A stretch of DNA of 64,000 bases from Lentibacillus lipolyticus (lineage in GTDB: Bacteria; Bacillota; Bacilli; Bacillales; Amphibacillaceae). Location: NCBI GenBank assembly GCA_004145795.1, contig SEIO01000001.1:124001-188000 (forward strand), in the 5' to 3' direction. The position numbers and the translations under genes were made by a program. A model generated the notes under the pieces. That model was given only the letters and a program-made list of their open reading frames with translations. It did no database searches and was not told where the DNA came from. This document shows, piece after piece, positions 1 to 8,703 of this stretch. Within the stretch, counting starts at the first letter, position 1. Every line of letters begins with the position of its first letter.

Positions 1-66
1 TATTAACCTTATGCTGCGTTGTTCGTTCTATTTTCAGCAGACATCCAGGCGAAAATGATACAGAAA

Positions 67-93
67 TAAGACCCGCTTCATCTGGGGGTCTTA
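67..93 (-). terminator. Likely intrinsic terminator downstream of phoH
   Basis: An 8-bp perfect stem (TAAGACCC pairs with GGGTCTTA, loop of 11 nt) lies 15 nt beyond the phoH stop. On the minus strand it is followed by TTTCTGT, a short U-rich tail. The rest of the first 108 bases shows nothing else recognisable. Confidence 0.6.
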
Positions 94-108
94 CACTGAT
101 AGCACCAT

Positions 109-1068
109 TTATTTCGCTTGTTCATAGGCATCGATAATTCGTTGGACCAATGGATGGCGGACAACATCCGTCTGATTCAAATGAATAATGGAAATACCAG
201 TAACGGATGCCAGAAGTTCATTAGCTACTCGCAATCCGGATTGAACTCCTTTGGGAAGGTCGATTTGGGTGATATCGCCGGTAATAATCATTTTCGATCC
301 GAAACCTAGTCGAGTCAAAAACATTTTCATTTGTTCAGGAGTCGTATTCTGTGCCTCATCCAAAATGACAAAGGCGTCATCCAGTGTCCTCCCCCGCATA
401 TAAGCAAGCGGGGCAATTTCTATCGTGTCGCGCTCAATCAGACGCATAGTATGTTCGCTGCCGAGCACATCATGCAAAGCATCATACAACGGTCTAAGAT
501 ACGGATCAACCTTTTCCTTTAAATCTCCCGGTAAAAAACCGAGACTTTCCCCTGCCTCTACGGCAGGACGCGTTAAAATAATCCGCTTTACCTCGCCATT
601 TTTTAAAGCCCGCACTGCCATAACTACTGCAAGATATGTTTTGCCGGTTCCGGCTGGTCCAATACCAAACACAAGATCATTGGATTTAACTGCTGCTACA
701 TAGTGTTTTTGCCCCAGGGTCTGAACGCGAATTGACTTCCCTCTCGCGTTTTTAGTAATTTCATCCTCAAAGAGCGTTTCAAACTGACTTATTTTCCCTT
801 TTTTTGCCAGGTCAACTGCATAAACGATATCCCGTTCCGTTATATTGATACCTTTACGTACGATGGACAGCACTGTCAGCAGGATCTCTTCCACTAATGT
901 GATACTTTCATCTGTCCCTGAAACACTTACATGTTCCCCTCTGGTAACAATGGACACATTCAGCAAGTGCTCCAGTTGTTTTAAATACTTATCGTTTGTA
1001 CCGAATAAGGCCAACGCCTCATTTGGGTTTGCTAGCTGAAGCTCGATTGTTTTTAAGTTTTCCGACAT
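109..1068 (-). CDS. phoH: PhoH-like ATPase (PhoH/YbeZ family)
   Basis: This 319-residue cytoplasmic P-loop ATPase belongs to the PhoH family, which is linked to RNA metabolism and in B. subtilis sits in the same yqf cluster. A Walker A motif GPAGTGKT is at about residues 137-144 and a DEAQNTT Walker B is at about 235; the N-terminal ~110 residues look like a KH-like RNA-binding region. I chose the ATG at 1068 because AGGAG lies 7 nt upstream; the TTG two codons earlier is too close to that site. It follows yqfD with only 2 nt between stop and start, so the two are translationally linked. The exact cellular substrate is not known for the family. Confidence 0.93.
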   Translation of the reverse strand: MSENLKTIELQLANPNEALALFGTNDKYLKQLEHLLNVSIVTRGEHVSVSGTDESITLVEEILLTVLSIVRKGINITERDIVYAVDLAKKGKISQFETLFEDEITKNARGKSIRVQTLGQKHYVAAVKSNDLVFGIGPAGTGKTYLAVVMAVRALKNGEVKRIILTRPAVEAGESLGFLPGDLKEKVDPYLRPLYDALHDVLGSEHTMRLIERDTIEIAPLAYMRGRTLDDAFVILDEAQNTTPEQMKMFLTRLGFGSKMIITGDITQIDLPKGVQSGLRVANELLASVTGISIIHLNQTDVVRHPLVQRIIDAYEQAK

Positions 1069-1070
1069 AA

Positions 1071-2306
1071 TCAATCTCCTTGGTCAATTGGTTCCTGTCT
1101 GACAATATTTTCTTCAGCAACCATATACAAGATTAATTTTACTTTACCATTCTCTGTGGTTTGTTGCAAAACATTTTCTGATGTGATTTCGGCATCCGGA
1201 CCAAGTTTCAGTAGCAATTCTTTTTTAGCTTGTCTGATTCCGATGTCAATCGCCTCCTCTTTGCTCCGTTTGCCTTGCTGCTGCTTTTTCTCGCTAACAA
1301 TGGTTTCAACAAACGTCACCGGCAATTTCCATTTGAAAAAAAACAAATCTTTCTCATTCCGTTCACGATGAACTTTTTCAAAGTCGGGATCTCCGAATCC
1401 CCAAATCGGTAATTCAAACGAACTGATTTTTAAATGGTACTTCGTTTTTTTCTCGCCTGTCAGCAACTCGGTACTGGCAGATAACGGTACAGTCACTTCT
1501 GTTTCATACCATGTTTTTGCTAGGACTTCACCTTCTGCGGCGGTCAGTTCATGGGACTCTTCCTTTTTTTCATCCTCTTTACCATCAGCATTCTCTTCAT
1601 CACTGTTTGGCAGCTTGCCTGATACAAGGACATCACCCTCTTTAACAAAATCATTGACCCGGACCTTAGGTTGTCCTTTCGAAACATACATTTTTTCAAT
1701 GACACCTTTTTTCGATGCCACTAGGTTTCTGGGGCCATCGACTTCCTCTTCTTCCTCTTCCACTATCGTTTTTTCGACACCTTCCAGTACATAGGTTGTC
1801 CCTTTTTGCTGTACGCCAATCCATAAAAGTTCGGGAATATCGTTCATTAATTGCTGCTGGATTTCACTTGGCGGTTCAAGTGTAAATGTCCATGATCCTC
1901 GGTGGATTCCATATTCATCAAGCTGCTTGCTGATTTTTTCTTCCAGGTCTTTTGGGACATTTGTAATTTTGACTTCCCATATAATATTGGAAAGACAAAA
2001 AATGAGCAGCACACTCAGCGCAAGAGCAAGCAGTACCTCTTTTCTTTTCATGAATCTTCGCATCAGAAACGGCAAGCCTCTTCTGCTTGTGAATGCCAGT
2101 TTATAGTTTGTGCCCCATTTAAGCTTTCTTAAGCCGGAAATATCTTGTAACTTAAAATTCCCAACACAAGTAGTTTCGGATTTCTTTTGAATACCCCAGG
2201 CAATAATCCCTTGTTCAGCGCATTTTTGAAAAAACAATTCCGGATACCGTCCCTCCACCCGGACTGTAACATATCCGGTAAGCAAGGAACCTTGTATATG
2301 TTTCAT
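1071..2306 (-). CDS. yqfD: Sporulation protein YqfD
   Basis: A 411-residue membrane protein of the YqfD family, which in Bacillus is made in the mother cell under sigma-E and needed for efficient sporulation. The N-terminal ~85 residues are soluble, one hydrophobic segment lies at about 89-110, and the remainder is probably on the outer face. There is a run of glutamates near residue 195 and an acidic, lysine-rich stretch near 245-260. The start ATG at 2306 has AAGGAGG 5 nt upstream; an earlier in-frame ATG contains that site within its own codons and is rejected. It lies between yqfC and phoH, the order known in other Bacillaceae. The molecular role is not known. Confidence 0.9.
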   Translation of the reverse strand: MKHIQGSLLTGYVTVRVEGRYPELFFQKCAEQGIIAWGIQKKSETTCVGNFKLQDISGLRKLKWGTNYKLAFTSRRGLPFLMRRFMKRKEVLLALALSVLLIFCLSNIIWEVKITNVPKDLEEKISKQLDEYGIHRGSWTFTLEPPSEIQQQLMNDIPELLWIGVQQKGTTYVLEGVEKTIVEEEEEEVDGPRNLVASKKGVIEKMYVSKGQPKVRVNDFVKEGDVLVSGKLPNSDEENADGKEDEKKEESHELTAAEGEVLAKTWYETEVTVPLSASTELLTGEKKTKYHLKISSFELPIWGFGDPDFEKVHRERNEKDLFFFKWKLPVTFVETIVSEKKQQQGKRSKEEAIDIGIRQAKKELLLKLGPDAEITSENVLQQTTENGKVKLILYMVAEENIVRQEPIDQGD

Positions 2307-2328
2307 GGCAGCCTCCTTCATACATGTT

Positions 2329-2610
2329 TTATTCGGGAATGAATGTCACTTCCTTAATCGTCCCTTCCAACAATATTTCTTCCGGAAGCATCATTTTTAG
2401 AACAAATGATGAGCCTGTGATTTGCACATAGCCTTTATTTGTTTTTAATCTCAGCTCCGTATCTGAATAAACAGCCAATCCTTGATGATTTTCAATATAA
2501 ACATGAAGATCACCGACGATAGTAATTCTTGGAAGCTCCATCATGACATCGGAAGGAAGTGAAAAATATTTTGTAAGCAATGGAGCGATCTTTTGTTGCC
2601 ATTTCTTCAC
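2329..2610 (-). CDS. yqfC: Sporulation protein YqfC
   Basis: A 93-residue soluble protein of the YqfC family, small beta-rich proteins always paired with YqfD and expressed in the sporulating mother cell in B. subtilis. The middle of the sequence (PRITIVGDLHVYIENHQG, about 26-43) is the family-typical conserved region. The start is GTG at 2610 with GAGGGGG upstream at suitable spacing. It is the first gene of yqfC-yqfD-phoH, separated from the floA operon by a terminator, so it should have its own promoter; I could not place a convincing sigma-E site in the 55 bases available. Confidence 0.88.
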   Translation of the reverse strand: MKKWQQKIAPLLTKYFSLPSDVMMELPRITIVGDLHVYIENHQGLAVYSDTELRLKTNKGYVQITGSSFVLKMMLPEEILLEGTIKEVTFIPE

Positions 2611-2664
2611 TGATGTGGCCCCCTCTCACAATTATATTTATGATTATAGTTGCTGGATAAGAAC

Positions 2665-2712
2665 AAAAAAGCACCATTATCAGGTCGCTTTTCAGCGTGC
2701 TGATAATGGTGC
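2665..2712 (-). terminator. Intrinsic terminator ending the nfeD-floA operon
   Basis: A 13-bp perfect stem (GCACCATTATCAG / CTGATAATGGTGC) with a small inner stem, followed on the minus strand by TTTTTTG. It sits 21 nt beyond the small membrane protein gene and separates it from yqfC. Confidence 0.9.
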
Positions 2713-2733
2713 TGTATACGTGAAGTACATTAT

Positions 2734-3213
2734 TCACAGCGGCTTATTTTTCCGCTGGCTAGTAATGGTACGATATGGTTTGTTTGCCCTCGGCTGGCCC
2801 AGCACTTCTGACATAATAACGCCATTGACTAGGCCCGACCGATTTAAATTATTCCGGATATTTTTCTTCAGTTTCTGCTGTTTATGTGATGCATCATCCG
2901 CATCTTTTCCGGTGTTTAGCTTCATCGCGTCCTGCTTGTGTTCCGATTCTTCCTGATTCGCGGTGCCAGTACCATCCATACGTTCTGCCAGCTGTTCACG
3001 CTGCTGTTTCTGAATGTCTTCAATCGTCGAGGAAGATGGAAGCGGCGACTGGCTTTCCAATTCTTCGCCTGTATCGGAGCTGACGGTTTGTTTCGGCTTT
3101 GTTTCCCTTGGTACATTCTCCCGCTTTGGTATCGGACTTTCGGTTTCAGACTTATCCTTAAACAGACCGGATAGGGCCCCAATAATGGCAAGGACTACTA
3201 GAATAATATCCAC
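2734..3213 (-). CDS. Small membrane-anchored hydrophilic protein in the floA operon
   Basis: A 159-residue protein I do not recognise by family. Residues 1-17 form one hydrophobic segment (MDIILVVLAIIGALSGL), followed by a low-complexity, highly charged region rich in Glu, Lys, Ser and Gln (about 18-110) and a basic tail with a modestly conserved-looking stretch (NRSGLVNGVIMSEVLGQPRA, about 125-144). The start is GTG at 3213 with GAGGAGGGG upstream. It lies 29 nt after floA and before the operon terminator, in the position of yqfB in B. subtilis, so it should be co-expressed under sigma-W with flotillin. Whether it is a YqfB relative cannot be judged from sequence by eye. A membrane-domain partner of FloA is inference. 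Confidence 0.75.
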   Translation of the reverse strand: MDIILVVLAIIGALSGLFKDKSETESPIPKRENVPRETKPKQTVSSDTGEELESQSPLPSSSTIEDIQKQQREQLAERMDGTGTANQEESEHKQDAMKLNTGKDADDASHKQQKLKKNIRNNLNRSGLVNGVIMSEVLGQPRANKPYRTITSQRKNKPL

Positions 3214-3242
3214 TGTACCCCTCCTCGCTCAAGCAATGACTT

Positions 3243-4235
3243 CTAATTCTCATTGTTCTTATCTTCATCATCCTGGGTCAATTTTCCGATGGAGCCGCGC
3301 ATGTCTGTGTCAGCGTCAATGTTTTTGTAATTCATGTAATCCATGACACCCATGTTCCCTGAACGCAACGCTTCTGCCAAGGCACGAGGGACATCCGCCT
3401 CTGCTTCGACAACTTTTGCACGCATTTCTTCCACACGGGCAACCATTTCCTGTTCTTGTGCGACAGCCATGGCGCGTCGTTCTTCCGCTTTGGCCTGTGC
3501 AATATTCTTGTCGGCTTCTGCCTGATCTGTCTGCAGAATGGCCCCAATGTTCTTGCCAATATCCACGTCGGCAATATCAATTGACAGGATTTCAAATGCT
3601 GTTCCTGCGTCTAAGCCTCTGCCAAGGACATTGTGTGAAATCGAATCAGGATTTTCCAGAACTTTGGTATGCGCCTCGGAACTACCAATCGTGCTGACAA
3701 CACCTTCACCAACACGGGCAATAACAGTGTCTTCGCCTGCACCACCGACTAAACGTTCAATATTAGCCCGAACGGTGATACGTGCTTTTGCTTTCACCTC
3801 AATCCCGTCCATTGCAATACCGGCAATAAATGGTGTTTCAATAACTTTTGGATTAACGCTCATCTGGACGGCGTCTAGCACATCACGTCCAGCCAAATCA
3901 ATTGCTGCCGTCCGTTCAAATGATAGTTCAATATTGGCGCGCTGAGCAGCAATCAGAGCATTTACAACTCGGTCCACATTACCTCCTGCAAGGTAGTGAC
4001 TTTCCAGTTGGTTCGTTGTCACATCCAGCCCTGCTTTATGCGCTTTAATCAACGGATTAATGACTCTCGATGGCACTACCCGACGCAAGCGCATCCCAAC
4101 AAGGGTAAAGATTCCCACTCTTACGCCTGCAGCCAGCGCACTAATCCACAGCATCACCGGTATAAATGTAAATAATACGGCGAGTACTATCAGAATGATT
4201 ACGGCTATAATAATCGGCATCCATTCCATTCCCAT
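3243..4235 (-). CDS. floA: Flotillin-like protein FloA
   Basis: A 330-residue flotillin-like SPFH protein that scaffolds functional membrane microdomains. Two hydrophobic stretches at about 5-37 form the membrane hairpin, followed by the SPFH region and a long Ala/Glu-rich coiled coil (about 225-300) containing repeated [20 protein letters not shown]-type heptads used for oligomerisation. The start ATG at 4235 has AAGGAGG 8 nt upstream; an upstream in-frame extension has no ribosome binding site. It directly follows nfeD, the usual partner, under the sigma-W promoter at 5663-5688, which fits a role in resistance to membrane-active compounds. Confidence 0.95.
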   Translation of the reverse strand: MGMEWMPIIIAVIILIVLAVLFTFIPVMLWISALAAGVRVGIFTLVGMRLRRVVPSRVINPLIKAHKAGLDVTTNQLESHYLAGGNVDRVVNALIAAQRANIELSFERTAAIDLAGRDVLDAVQMSVNPKVIETPFIAGIAMDGIEVKAKARITVRANIERLVGGAGEDTVIARVGEGVVSTIGSSEAHTKVLENPDSISHNVLGRGLDAGTAFEILSIDIADVDIGKNIGAILQTDQAEADKNIAQAKAEERRAMAVAQEQEMVARVEEMRAKVVEAEADVPRALAEALRSGNMGVMDYMNYKNIDADTDMRGSIGKLTQDDEDKNNEN

Positions 4236-4283
4236 ATTAATTCCTCCTTCAAATGTTTTCCGAATTCTTCTGTATACCATTCA

Positions 4284-5624
4284 TTATAAATCTCTAACGA
4301 TTACACGAACACCTTCCACTTTGATAATTTTCACAGGTTTATTTTTTTCAATGAAACCTCCTTCCGTTACCACATCCAACCGTTCATCATTAAATACTGC
4401 TGTACCTGATGGCCGCAATGGGGTTATCGTTTTCCCTTCAAGGCCAATAAGTTCGAGCCGGTTTTCTGAGGAAACATAGCCTTTTTCAGTGGTTGTCTGA
4501 TCCTCCAGAATAAAATTACGGAAAAATCCCTTGCGCATTCCCATCTTCCTAAACATTAAAACAGAAGCAATAACAGTGATAATAAAGGCAATACTGATAC
4601 TCATTGTTATATGGCCCAAATCCTGACCGGACATCAAAAGTGATCCAATAATTGCCGCAGATCCCAGCAAGCCAGCAATTCCACCCGGCAGGAAAAATTC
4701 TGCAATCACAAGACCGACTCCAATAATCAGCAAAATAATTGCTTCCAGCCCTGCTAATCCGGCAACAGCATGCCCGTAAAAAAACAGGACTAGTCCGGCT
4801 ATTCCCATAATCCCCGGAATTCCAAATCCCGGTGAAAATAATTCTGTAATAAGACCAAGACTAGCTATCGATAGAAGGATTGGTACAACAACTGGATTAG
4901 TGATAAACCGGGCAATATGTTCCGAGATAGTCAACTCTTTTTCCACTACAGCAGCTTTTTCTAACCCCAATTTTTTGAGAAGTGCTTGGCGATTTTTTGC
5001 CGTGCCGTTTGAATAGCCAACTTCTTTTGCATTACTTGGCCCTAATGTAAGATATTTTCCTTCCCCTGCTGCGTATTTAGGAAGATCAATACTCGGATCA
5101 GCCATTGCGGCTGCATACTTGGGATCCCTTCCTTTTGATTCTGCAGCGCTCTTCATAGCAGACAGCCAAGCAGACTGTGCTTTCTTATTCGCTGCGGTGC
5201 CATCCTGGTTAATCACCCCACTCGCTCCCATTGTCGCATTAGGCTTCATATAAATATTATCTGTATTCAGTGCGATATAAGAACCTGCAGAAAGTGCTCT
5301 ATTGGTGATGAAAGCAGTTGTTTCAGTCTTTAGTCCCAGCAGCAATTCACCAATTTGTTCAGCAGCAGCAACTGCACCGCCGGGCGTGTCGATTTCAAAC
5401 AGAATATGGTCGGCACCATTTTCTTCCGCTTCACTCGTTGCCCGCTGCAGGAATGCTTTCAATCCCATTTCCACTTCTTTTTCAATGGGGATGACGTAAA
5501 CTTGCTTACCGCTTCCATCGGCTTCGTCATTTGCCTGAGCAGAAAAAACCGGAGCGCTAGCAATGACAAACGCCAAAACAATCATCATGGATATGATGTG
5601 TTTTTTCAGCCTTGTATTTCCCAT
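4284..5624 (-). CDS. yqeZ: NfeD-family membrane-bound serine protease-like protein (YqeZ)
   Basis: A 446-residue long-form NfeD protein. Residues 1-31 are a signal peptide ending in an AQA site. The ClpP-class domain (about 40-215) carries LSAGSYIAL with the likely nucleophile Ser, and GGAVAAAEQIGELL. Four or more membrane segments follow at about 245-370, and a C-terminal OB-fold NfeD domain ends the protein. NfeD proteins pair with flotillins/stomatins; here floA follows 48 nt downstream. The ATG at 5624 has AGGGGTGA upstream. Regulation by sigma-W is indicated by the promoter 38 nt upstream. Protease activity is inferred from the fold, with substrate unknown. Confidence 0.92.
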   Translation of the reverse strand: MGNTRLKKHIISMMIVLAFVIASAPVFSAQANDEADGSGKQVYVIPIEKEVEMGLKAFLQRATSEAEENGADHILFEIDTPGGAVAAAEQIGELLLGLKTETTAFITNRALSAGSYIALNTDNIYMKPNATMGASGVINQDGTAANKKAQSAWLSAMKSAAESKGRDPKYAAAMADPSIDLPKYAAGEGKYLTLGPSNAKEVGYSNGTAKNRQALLKKLGLEKAAVVEKELTISEHIARFITNPVVVPILLSIASLGLITELFSPGFGIPGIMGIAGLVLFFYGHAVAGLAGLEAIILLIIGVGLVIAEFFLPGGIAGLLGSAAIIGSLLMSGQDLGHITMSISIAFIITVIASVLMFRKMGMRKGFFRNFILEDQTTTEKGYVSSENRLELIGLEGKTITPLRPSGTAVFNDERLDVVTEGGFIEKNKPVKIIKVEGVRVIVRDL

Positions 5625-5662
5625 GTATTTTCACCCCTTTTTGCGAATCCAGCACTTTACGG

Positions 5663-5688
5663 TACGATTTATTGTGTAAATAGTTTCA
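5663..5688 (-). promoter_or_regulatory. Sigma-W promoter for yqeZ-floA
   Basis: On the minus strand TGAAAC (5688-5683), a 16-nt spacer with a T-rich start, and CGTA (5666-5663) match the ECF sigma-W consensus TGAAAC-N16-CGTA exactly. The -10 ends 38 nt before the yqeZ ATG. In B. subtilis the homologous operon is a known member of the sigma-W regulon, so regulation appears conserved. Confidence 0.9.
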
Positions 5689-5770
5689 TTTTATTTCGTT
5701 AAATCGAATTGTGCATAGAATCAGCAAATCAGACAAGTGTCATTTACACCTGTCAGGTCTATTATGGAAA

Positions 5771-5802
5771 GAGGCCCTGCCAGCTGTGGCAGGGCCTCCC
5801 AT
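5771..5802 (-). terminator. Intrinsic terminator after yqeY
   Basis: A 12-bp perfect GC-rich stem (GAGGCCCTGCCA / TGGCAGGGCCTC, loop GCTG) starting 4 nt after the yqeY stop and followed on the minus strand by TTTCCATAAT. Confidence 0.85.
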
Positions 5803-6252
5803 TCAAGCATTTAAATGTTTTTGAACAAGTTTATTAATTCGTGCACCATCAGCTTTGCCCTTTACCTTGGGCATGATGGTGTTCATCACTTTCCCCATAT
5901 CCTTTTTGGAAGTAGCATTAACTTCCTGGATTGTTGAAGTGACAACAGCCTCCAGCTCTTCTTCTGTGAGCTGATGCGGCATATATGCTTCTATCACATT
6001 GATTTCTGTTTCGAGCTTACGGACAAGATCATCGCGTCCGGCAGATTTAAACTCTTGGAGGGAATCCTTCCTTTGTTTCAATTCTCTTGAAAGAACTGCC
6101 AAATCTTCGTCTTCAGAAAGATTATTCTTACCAAGTTTAATCGTTTCATTTTGCAATGAAGCCTTTACCATACGTATTACTGCAAGTTTCTCTTTTTCTT
6201 TGTTCTTCATTGCCTGCTTCATGTCCTCGTTCAGCTGTTCAATTAGCGGCAT
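5803..6252 (-). CDS. yqeY: GatB/YqeY domain protein YqeY
   Basis: A 149-residue soluble helical protein of the YqeY family, related to the tail domain of the GatB amidotransferase subunit, which binds tRNA. The usual ending [17 protein letters not shown]...NKLV is present, so the protein is full length. ATG at 6252 has GAAGGTG upstream. It follows rpsU by 17 nt, the normal arrangement in Bacillaceae, and shares its promoter. Function in this standalone form is unproven; tRNA-related activity is inference. Confidence 0.92.
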   Translation of the reverse strand: MPLIEQLNEDMKQAMKNKEKEKLAVIRMVKASLQNETIKLGKNNLSEDEDLAVLSRELKQRKDSLQEFKSAGRDDLVRKLETEINVIEAYMPHQLTEEELEAVVTSTIQEVNATSKKDMGKVMNTIMPKVKGKADGARINKLVQKHLNA

Positions 6253-6269
6253 ATGCCTGCACCTTCTTT

Positions 6270-6443
6270 TTACTTACGTTTCCTAGCAGCCTCTGACTTC
6301 TTCTTACGGCGTTCACTTGGCTTTTCATAATGTTCACGCTTACGGTATTCCTGCAGTGTACCACTCTTAGATACGTTGCGTTTAAAGCGACGAAGAGCAT
6401 CTTCAAGAGACTCGTTTTTACGAACGCGAGTGTGATTTGACAT
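6270..6443 (-). CDS. rpsU: 30S ribosomal protein S21
   Basis: A 57-residue very basic protein with the S21 signature: the N-terminal [17 protein letters not shown] and the Lys/Arg-rich tail [13 protein letters not shown]. It binds the 30S platform near the anti-Shine-Dalgarno region. The start ATG at 6443 has GGAGGGAGGG upstream; longer in-frame readings towards 6503 have no ribosome binding site. A sigma-A promoter lies about 70 nt upstream and yqeY follows. Confidence 0.96.
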   Translation of the reverse strand: MSNHTRVRKNESLEDALRRFKRNVSKSGTLQEYRKREHYEKPSERRKKKSEAARKRK

Positions 6444-6515
6444 GCTAATTTCCCTCCCTCCGAAGCAAAGACAAAAATGTAACGACATGTGATGCAATGC
6501 CACATATCACTGCTA

Positions 6516-6544
6516 ATTATAATATAACAGCATAATTGGGTCAA
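6516..6544 (-). promoter_or_regulatory. Sigma-A promoter for rpsU-yqeY
   Basis: TTGACC (6544-6539), 17-nt spacer, TATAAT (6521-6516) on the minus strand. The hexamers and spacing are near-consensus, giving a leader of about 65 nt before the rpsU ATG. Confidence 0.88.
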
Positions 6545-6579
6545 CTTAAATATTGCTGTTTTTTGTATTAAATGCCATT

Positions 6580-7251
6580 TTAGTAGGATGACGTTCCTTC
6601 TTCACCGTTGACTATTGCTACACCCGAACTAGCACCGATCCTTGTCGCTCCGGCTTCAATCATTGCTCTGACAGTTTTTGTGTCCCGAATACCACCAGAT
6701 GCTTTTACTCCCATATCACTGCCGACAGTCTCACGCATAAGCCTTACGTCTTCAACAGTGGCACCGCCTCCAGAGAATCCTGTGGATGTTTTCACATAAT
6801 CTGCCCCCGCCTCTCTAGCAAGCTGGCACGCGCGAACTTTTTCTTCTTCTGTCAACAGCGATGTTTCTATGATTACCTTTGTCAGCGCGCTCCCTTTTGC
6901 AGTTTCTATAACTGCTTCGATATCACGCTGGACCGCCTGATTATTGGATGCTTTCAATTCTCCAACATTCAGTACCATATCAACTTCTGCCGCACCATCA
7001 CTGAGCGCCTGTTTTGTTTCATAAACTTTTGACGCTGTGCTTGTTGCACCAAGCGGAAAGCCAATCACCGTACACACTTTTACATCTGTGTCCTTTAAGT
7101 TTTCATAACAATAGGACACCCAGTATGGATTGACACAAACAGATGCAAAGCCGTATTCACGTGCATCTCGGACAATTTCGGCTATCTTGTCCTTGCCAGT
7201 TTCAGGCTTCAATTGGGTATGATCAATATATGCTGCAAGTTCTGCGCTCAT
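6580..7251 (-). CDS. deoC: Deoxyribose-phosphate aldolase
   Basis: A 223-residue class I aldolase that cleaves 2-deoxyribose 5-phosphate to glyceraldehyde 3-phosphate and acetaldehyde in deoxynucleoside catabolism. The Schiff-base lysine lies in [15 protein letters not shown] (about 150-165), a second active-site lysine in KASGGIRD (about 182-189), and the first acidic/proton-relay region is [11 protein letters not shown] near the N terminus. ATG at 7251 has AAAGGAAG upstream. It stands alone between mtaB and rpsU, not with pdp/nupC as in B. subtilis; I see no regulator beside it. Confidence 0.95.
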   Translation of the reverse strand: MSAELAAYIDHTQLKPETGKDKIAEIVRDAREYGFASVCVNPYWVSYCYENLKDTDVKVCTVIGFPLGATSTASKVYETKQALSDGAAEVDMVLNVGELKASNNQAVQRDIEAVIETAKGSALTKVIIETSLLTEEEKVRACQLAREAGADYVKTSTGFSGGGATVEDVRLMRETVGSDMGVKASGGIRDTKTVRAMIEAGATRIGASSGVAIVNGEEGTSSY

Positions 7252-7321
7252 AGCTGAAAACTTCCTTTCGTGTATTGTGAACTTTTCTTAACTAATGATA
7301 GCATGTACGGATTATAAATTT

Positions 7322-7350
7322 AAGAGAAATCCCCCGGAGGGTCCGGGGAA
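7322..7350 (-). terminator. Intrinsic terminator after mtaB
   Basis: A 9-bp stem (TTCCCCGGA / TCCGGGGGA with one G-U pair on the minus strand, loop CCC) directly after the mtaB stop, followed by TTTCTCTTAAATTT. Confidence 0.85.
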
Positions 7351-8703
7351 TTAGATAGGCTGTTTATCCGCTGCTCCTGCGGCATCATCCATAACACGGA
7401 CAAAGACACCTTCATTATATGGATACCCCGATTTCGTGATCTTTACGCGCACCAGTTTCCCAATCAATTCCGGTGAGCCACTGAACCTTACTTTCAAATA
7501 GTTATCTGTATATCCTTGCAGGAAGTTGGCACTACCCTCATCCACTTGCTCCTCTGGTATGACTTCTAGTACTTCTTCTTCATAATCAGAGGCATATTTT
7601 TTAGCGAGCTGATTGGATAGCTCAATCATCTGGTTTACTCGTTCATTCTTAATATCGTCATCAACCTGGTCATTCATGCGGGCGGCAGGTGTACCAGTTC
7701 TTCTTGAGAATGGAAATACATGAAGTTCAGAGTAGCCAATCTCACGAACAAATTGATACGTTTCCATGAACTCTTCCTTCGTCTCACCCGGAAATCCTAC
7801 AATGACATCGGACGTTATAGCCAGGCCAGGTAATGCTTTTCGGATTTTATCAATCTTTTGTTTATAGTAGCCAGTGGAATATTTCCGGCGCATACGGTGG
7901 AGCACACTATCCGATCCGGCCTGCAGTGGGATATGCAGATGACGGACGATTTTTTCCGATTTGTCCAGTACATCAATCACTTCATCCGTAATCTGACTTG
8001 CCTCTATCGACGAAATGCGGATCCTCTTCAAGCCGTCCACTCTCGTTTCCAGCTCCCGCAGCAGCCTGGCAAAATTATAGTCATTCATGTCTTCTCCATA
8101 CCCTGCAGTATGAATACCTGTCAGCACAATTTCTTTATAGCCGGCGTCGACCAAATTTTGTGCCTGCTCGATTACATTTTCGGGGTCCCTTGACCGTAAC
8201 AGGCCTCTGGACCATGGTATAATGCAAAACGTGCAAAAATTGTTGCACCCTTCCTGGATTTTTAAAGACGCACGCGTGCGGTCAGTAAATGCTGGCACAT
8301 CCATCTCTTCAAAAACACGGTTTTTCATAATGTTCGAAACACCATTAATCGGTTCACGTGTCCTTTGGTGTTGTTCAATATAGTCAATCATATTTTTCCG
8401 GTTCTGGGTTCCAACGATGACATCAACACCGGGTATCTCCATGATTTCGCCTGGTGAGGTCTGCGCATAGCAGCCTGTAACACAAACGACAGCGTCCGGA
8501 TTTTTTCGGACGGCACGACGGATGACTTGTCTGCTTTTTTTATCCCCAGTGTTGGTAACGGTGCAGGTATTGATCACATAAACATCGGACTGACGGTCAA
8601 ATTCAACCCGTTCATACCCATTCTCTTTAAACATGTTCCAAATGCCTTCTGTTTCATAATGATTTACTTTACAACCTAATGTATGAAAAGCAACTGTTGG
8701 CAT
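7351..8703 (-). CDS. mtaB: tRNA (t6A37) methylthiotransferase MtaB
   Basis: A 450-residue radical-SAM enzyme that converts t6A37 to ms2t6A in ANN-decoding tRNAs. The N-terminal methylthiotransferase domain has its three cluster cysteines in TLGCKVN, NTCTVTN and VTGCYAQ (about residues 10, 46, 79). The radical-SAM CxxxCxxC is in EGCNNFCTFCIIP (about 152-164), and a TRAM domain occupies the last ~65 residues. ATG at 8703 has GAGGTG upstream and directly abuts the rsmE stop, so it is the last gene of the hrcA-dnaK-rsmE run. The three-cysteine layout and local context separate it from MiaB. Confidence 0.95.
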   Translation of the reverse strand: MPTVAFHTLGCKVNHYETEGIWNMFKENGYERVEFDRQSDVYVINTCTVTNTGDKKSRQVIRRAVRKNPDAVVCVTGCYAQTSPGEIMEIPGVDVIVGTQNRKNMIDYIEQHQRTREPINGVSNIMKNRVFEEMDVPAFTDRTRASLKIQEGCNNFCTFCIIPWSRGLLRSRDPENVIEQAQNLVDAGYKEIVLTGIHTAGYGEDMNDYNFARLLRELETRVDGLKRIRISSIEASQITDEVIDVLDKSEKIVRHLHIPLQAGSDSVLHRMRRKYSTGYYKQKIDKIRKALPGLAITSDVIVGFPGETKEEFMETYQFVREIGYSELHVFPFSRRTGTPAARMNDQVDDDIKNERVNQMIELSNQLAKKYASDYEEEVLEVIPEEQVDEGSANFLQGYTDNYLKVRFSGSPELIGKLVRVKITKSGYPYNEGVFVRVMDDAAGAADKQPI

